Shown one piece after another: positions 62,816-64,000 of a DNA stretch of 64,000 nucleotides. The notes beneath the pieces were generated by a model. The model ran no database searches. It was not told where the DNA came from and saw only the letters and a list, made by a program, of their open reading frames with translations. Source of the DNA: an uncultured Eubacteriales bacterium (GTDB lineage Bacteria > Bacillota > Clostridia > Christensenellales > Aristaeellaceae); assembly GCA_902789795.1 (NCBI GenBank), contig CADAPM010000002.1, forward strand, positions 124,001 to 188,000, in the 5' to 3' direction. Numbering within the stretch: position 1 is the first letter of the stretch; the number at the start of each line of letters is the position of its first letter. The position numbers were made by a program, and so were the translations under genes.

Positions 62816-64000
62816 TCACTCCACCGCGATCAGGTAATAATACAGGGGCTGGCCGCCGCGCTGGATATCCACGTCGCAGTCGGGGTACTTCTCGGCGAAC
62901 TCCTCGGCCAGGGCCTCGGCGTCCTCCTTGCTGGTATCCGCGCCGTAGTACAGGGTGATCAGGCTGTCATCCTCGGTGGCGATGTGCTCGATGACGGACA
63001 TGGCCACGTCGCGGATGTTGTCGCCCTTTTCGGAGACCTTGCCGTTGGCGAGGCCGATGATGTCGCCCTGCTTGATGTGCAGCGCTTCGAACTCGCTGTC
63101 GCGGACCGCGTAAGTGATGGTGGCGGTGCGCACGTTCTCGGAGGCTTCCTGCATCTTTTCGGTGTTCTCTTCGGGCTTCATGTCGGGCTGGAAGGCCACG
63201 GCCGCCGCGATGCCCATGGCCACGTTCTTGGTCGGGATCACGATGACCTGCTTATCCTCGCACAGCTCAGCCGCCTGCTGGGCCGCCAGGATCACGTTGC
63301 CGTTATCCGGGAACACGAACACCGTATCCGCGTTCACGGATTCGATGGCGCGGCCCAGATCCTCGATGGAGGGGTTCATGGTCTGGCCACCCTCCACGAT
63401 GGCGTCGATGCCCAGGTCCTTGAAGATAGCGGAGAAGCCGTCGCCCAGGGACACGGCGATCATGCCGTAGGGCTTCTTCTCCTTCGGGGGTTCGGGCTCA
63501 GCGGGCTCCTCGCTCACAGCCACCTTCAGGTTGGTGACTTCCAGGTCCACCAGGTCGCCAAGGATCTGGCCGTACTGCAGGGCCTTGCCGGGGTCGTTGG
63601 TCTCGACCTTGACGCTCAGGCGCTTCAGGTCGCCGTCGATCACCAGGCAGTCGCCGATGCGGTTCAGCTGGCGCTTGAGCAGGTCGATATCGGACTGCAC
63701 GGTCTTCTTGCCGATGTTCACGATGGTGTAGCGTACGCCGTACATATAGGCGCTCTCCGCCCAGCCGGTGTCCGCCGCGGCCTGGACCTCCTCGCCCGCG
63801 GGCTTTTCCTCGGTGACGATGTTATCCACCGATTCCCCGCGCAGCGCGGCGGCATAGCCGTTGTAGATGTGCAGCAGGCCGCGCCCGCCGGCGTCGACCA
63901 CGCCCGCCTGCTTGAGCACGGGCAGCATGTCGGGCGTGCGCTCCAGGATCGCTTCGCCGCTCTGCAGGATCACGTCGAACAGCGCGTCGTAGTTATCCGG
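62816..64000 (-). CDS. DAK/YloV-family protein, fatty-acid-kinase A-like (cut by window end)
   Basis: The C-terminal 394 residues of a protein whose start lies beyond base 64000 (the frame is open to the edge). The visible part begins just after the N-terminal DAK2 kinase domain, with VLKQAGVVDAGGRGLL, the junction seen in YloV/FakA proteins. The middle domain (about 70-160) and the C-terminal FakA_C/Dak1-like domain (MNPSIEDLGRAIESV, VIVIPTKNVAMGIAA) follow. FakA phosphorylates fatty acids held by FakB, feeding PlsX-made acyl-phosphate into phospholipids, so it links to plsX at 34117. No fakB gene is near. Confidence 0.88.
   Translation of the reverse strand, partial: PDNYDALFDVILQSGEAILERTPDMLPVLKQAGVVDAGGRGLLHIYNGYAAALRGESVDNIVTEEKPAGEEVQAAADTGWAESAYMYGVRYTIVNIGKKTVQSDIDLLKRQLNRIGDCLVIDGDLKRLSVKVETNDPGKALQYGQILGDLVDLEVTNLKVAVSEEPAEPEPPKEKKPYGMIAVSLGDGFSAIFKDLGIDAIVEGGQTMNPSIEDLGRAIESVNADTVFVFPDNGNVILAAQQAAELCEDKQVIVIPTKNVAMGIAAAVAFQPDMKPEENTEKMQEASENVRTATITYAVRDSEFEALHIKQGDIIGLANGKVSEKGDNIRDVAMSVIEHIATEDDSLITLYYGADTSKEDAEALAEEFAEKYPDCDVDIQRGGQPLYYYLIAVE

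Overview
The window is dense, GC-rich bacterial chromosome (about 58-60% by eye) with short intergenic gaps, many 4-base stop/start overlaps, strong Shine-Dalgarno sites and sigma-A type promoters. It looks like a Gram-positive-lineage anaerobe of Bacillota, class Clostridia. The evidence is a T-box leader, an FMN riboswitch ahead of a RibU transporter, the plsX-acpP-rnc-smc-ftsY order, the pcrA-ligA pair, a FakA-like DAK protein and a maf-mreBCD-mrdA-minD-rodA cluster. Genus cannot be told from the sequence alone. I see no tRNA, rRNA, CRISPR array, prophage or insertion sequence.

Layout. 1-8206 (+): the 3' end of cysS, a membrane-anchored helix-hairpin-helix protein, a lipid kinase, ruvC-ruvA-ruvB, queA, a pseudouridine-kinase-like gene, an SGNH esterase, a small unknown gene and a metal-binding HMA protein. 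8235-15863 (-): pcrA, ligA, an unknown gene, an RluA-type pseudouridine synthase and two HAD phosphatases, behind a good promoter. 16029-19194 (+): a tryptophan-type T-box leader followed by an ABC importer (trpXYZ-like). 19291-20695 (+): a TetR regulator and a CPBP membrane protease with a double palindromic site in front. 20765-24341: a DUF4956/VTC polyphosphate-polymerase pair diverging from a two-component system, with large inverted repeats between them. 24514-30876: an SH3-repeat exported protein, a zinc-ribbon membrane protein with a TPM-domain partner, a DUF1015 protein and a TrmA/RlmD-type RNA methylase. 30912-32479: an AT-rich ferredoxin-type membrane protein and a frameshifted flavodoxin-like gene.

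32556-46035 (+): rplS with a structured leader, RNase Z, then plsX-acpP-rnc-smc-ftsY-surE, an RpiR regulator, a BaiN-like flavoprotein, a DEDD exonuclease and a TGS/kinase fusion. 46087-48075 (-): purine nucleoside phosphorylase and phosphopentomutase for nucleoside salvage. 48169-49275 (+): a THUMP-type rRNA methylase. 49260-52220 (-): one transcription unit under an FMN riboswitch: ribU, a riboflavin-kinase/TsaE fusion, tsaB and rimI. 52239-60310 (-): rodA, minD-like, mrdA, mreD, mreC, mreB and maf for rod shape and division. 60426-64000 (-): mnmA, a HAD-phosphatase/thymidylate-kinase fusion and the C-terminal part of a DAK/FakA-like protein.

The most unusual content is (i) a flavokinase-TsaE fusion that puts t6A tRNA-modification genes behind an FMN riboswitch, (ii) a HAD-thymidylate kinase fusion that still carries an internal ribosome-binding site, and (iii) the operator-like repeats between the VTC pair and its divergent two-component system. 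No wholly new system could be proven; these are the best candidates.
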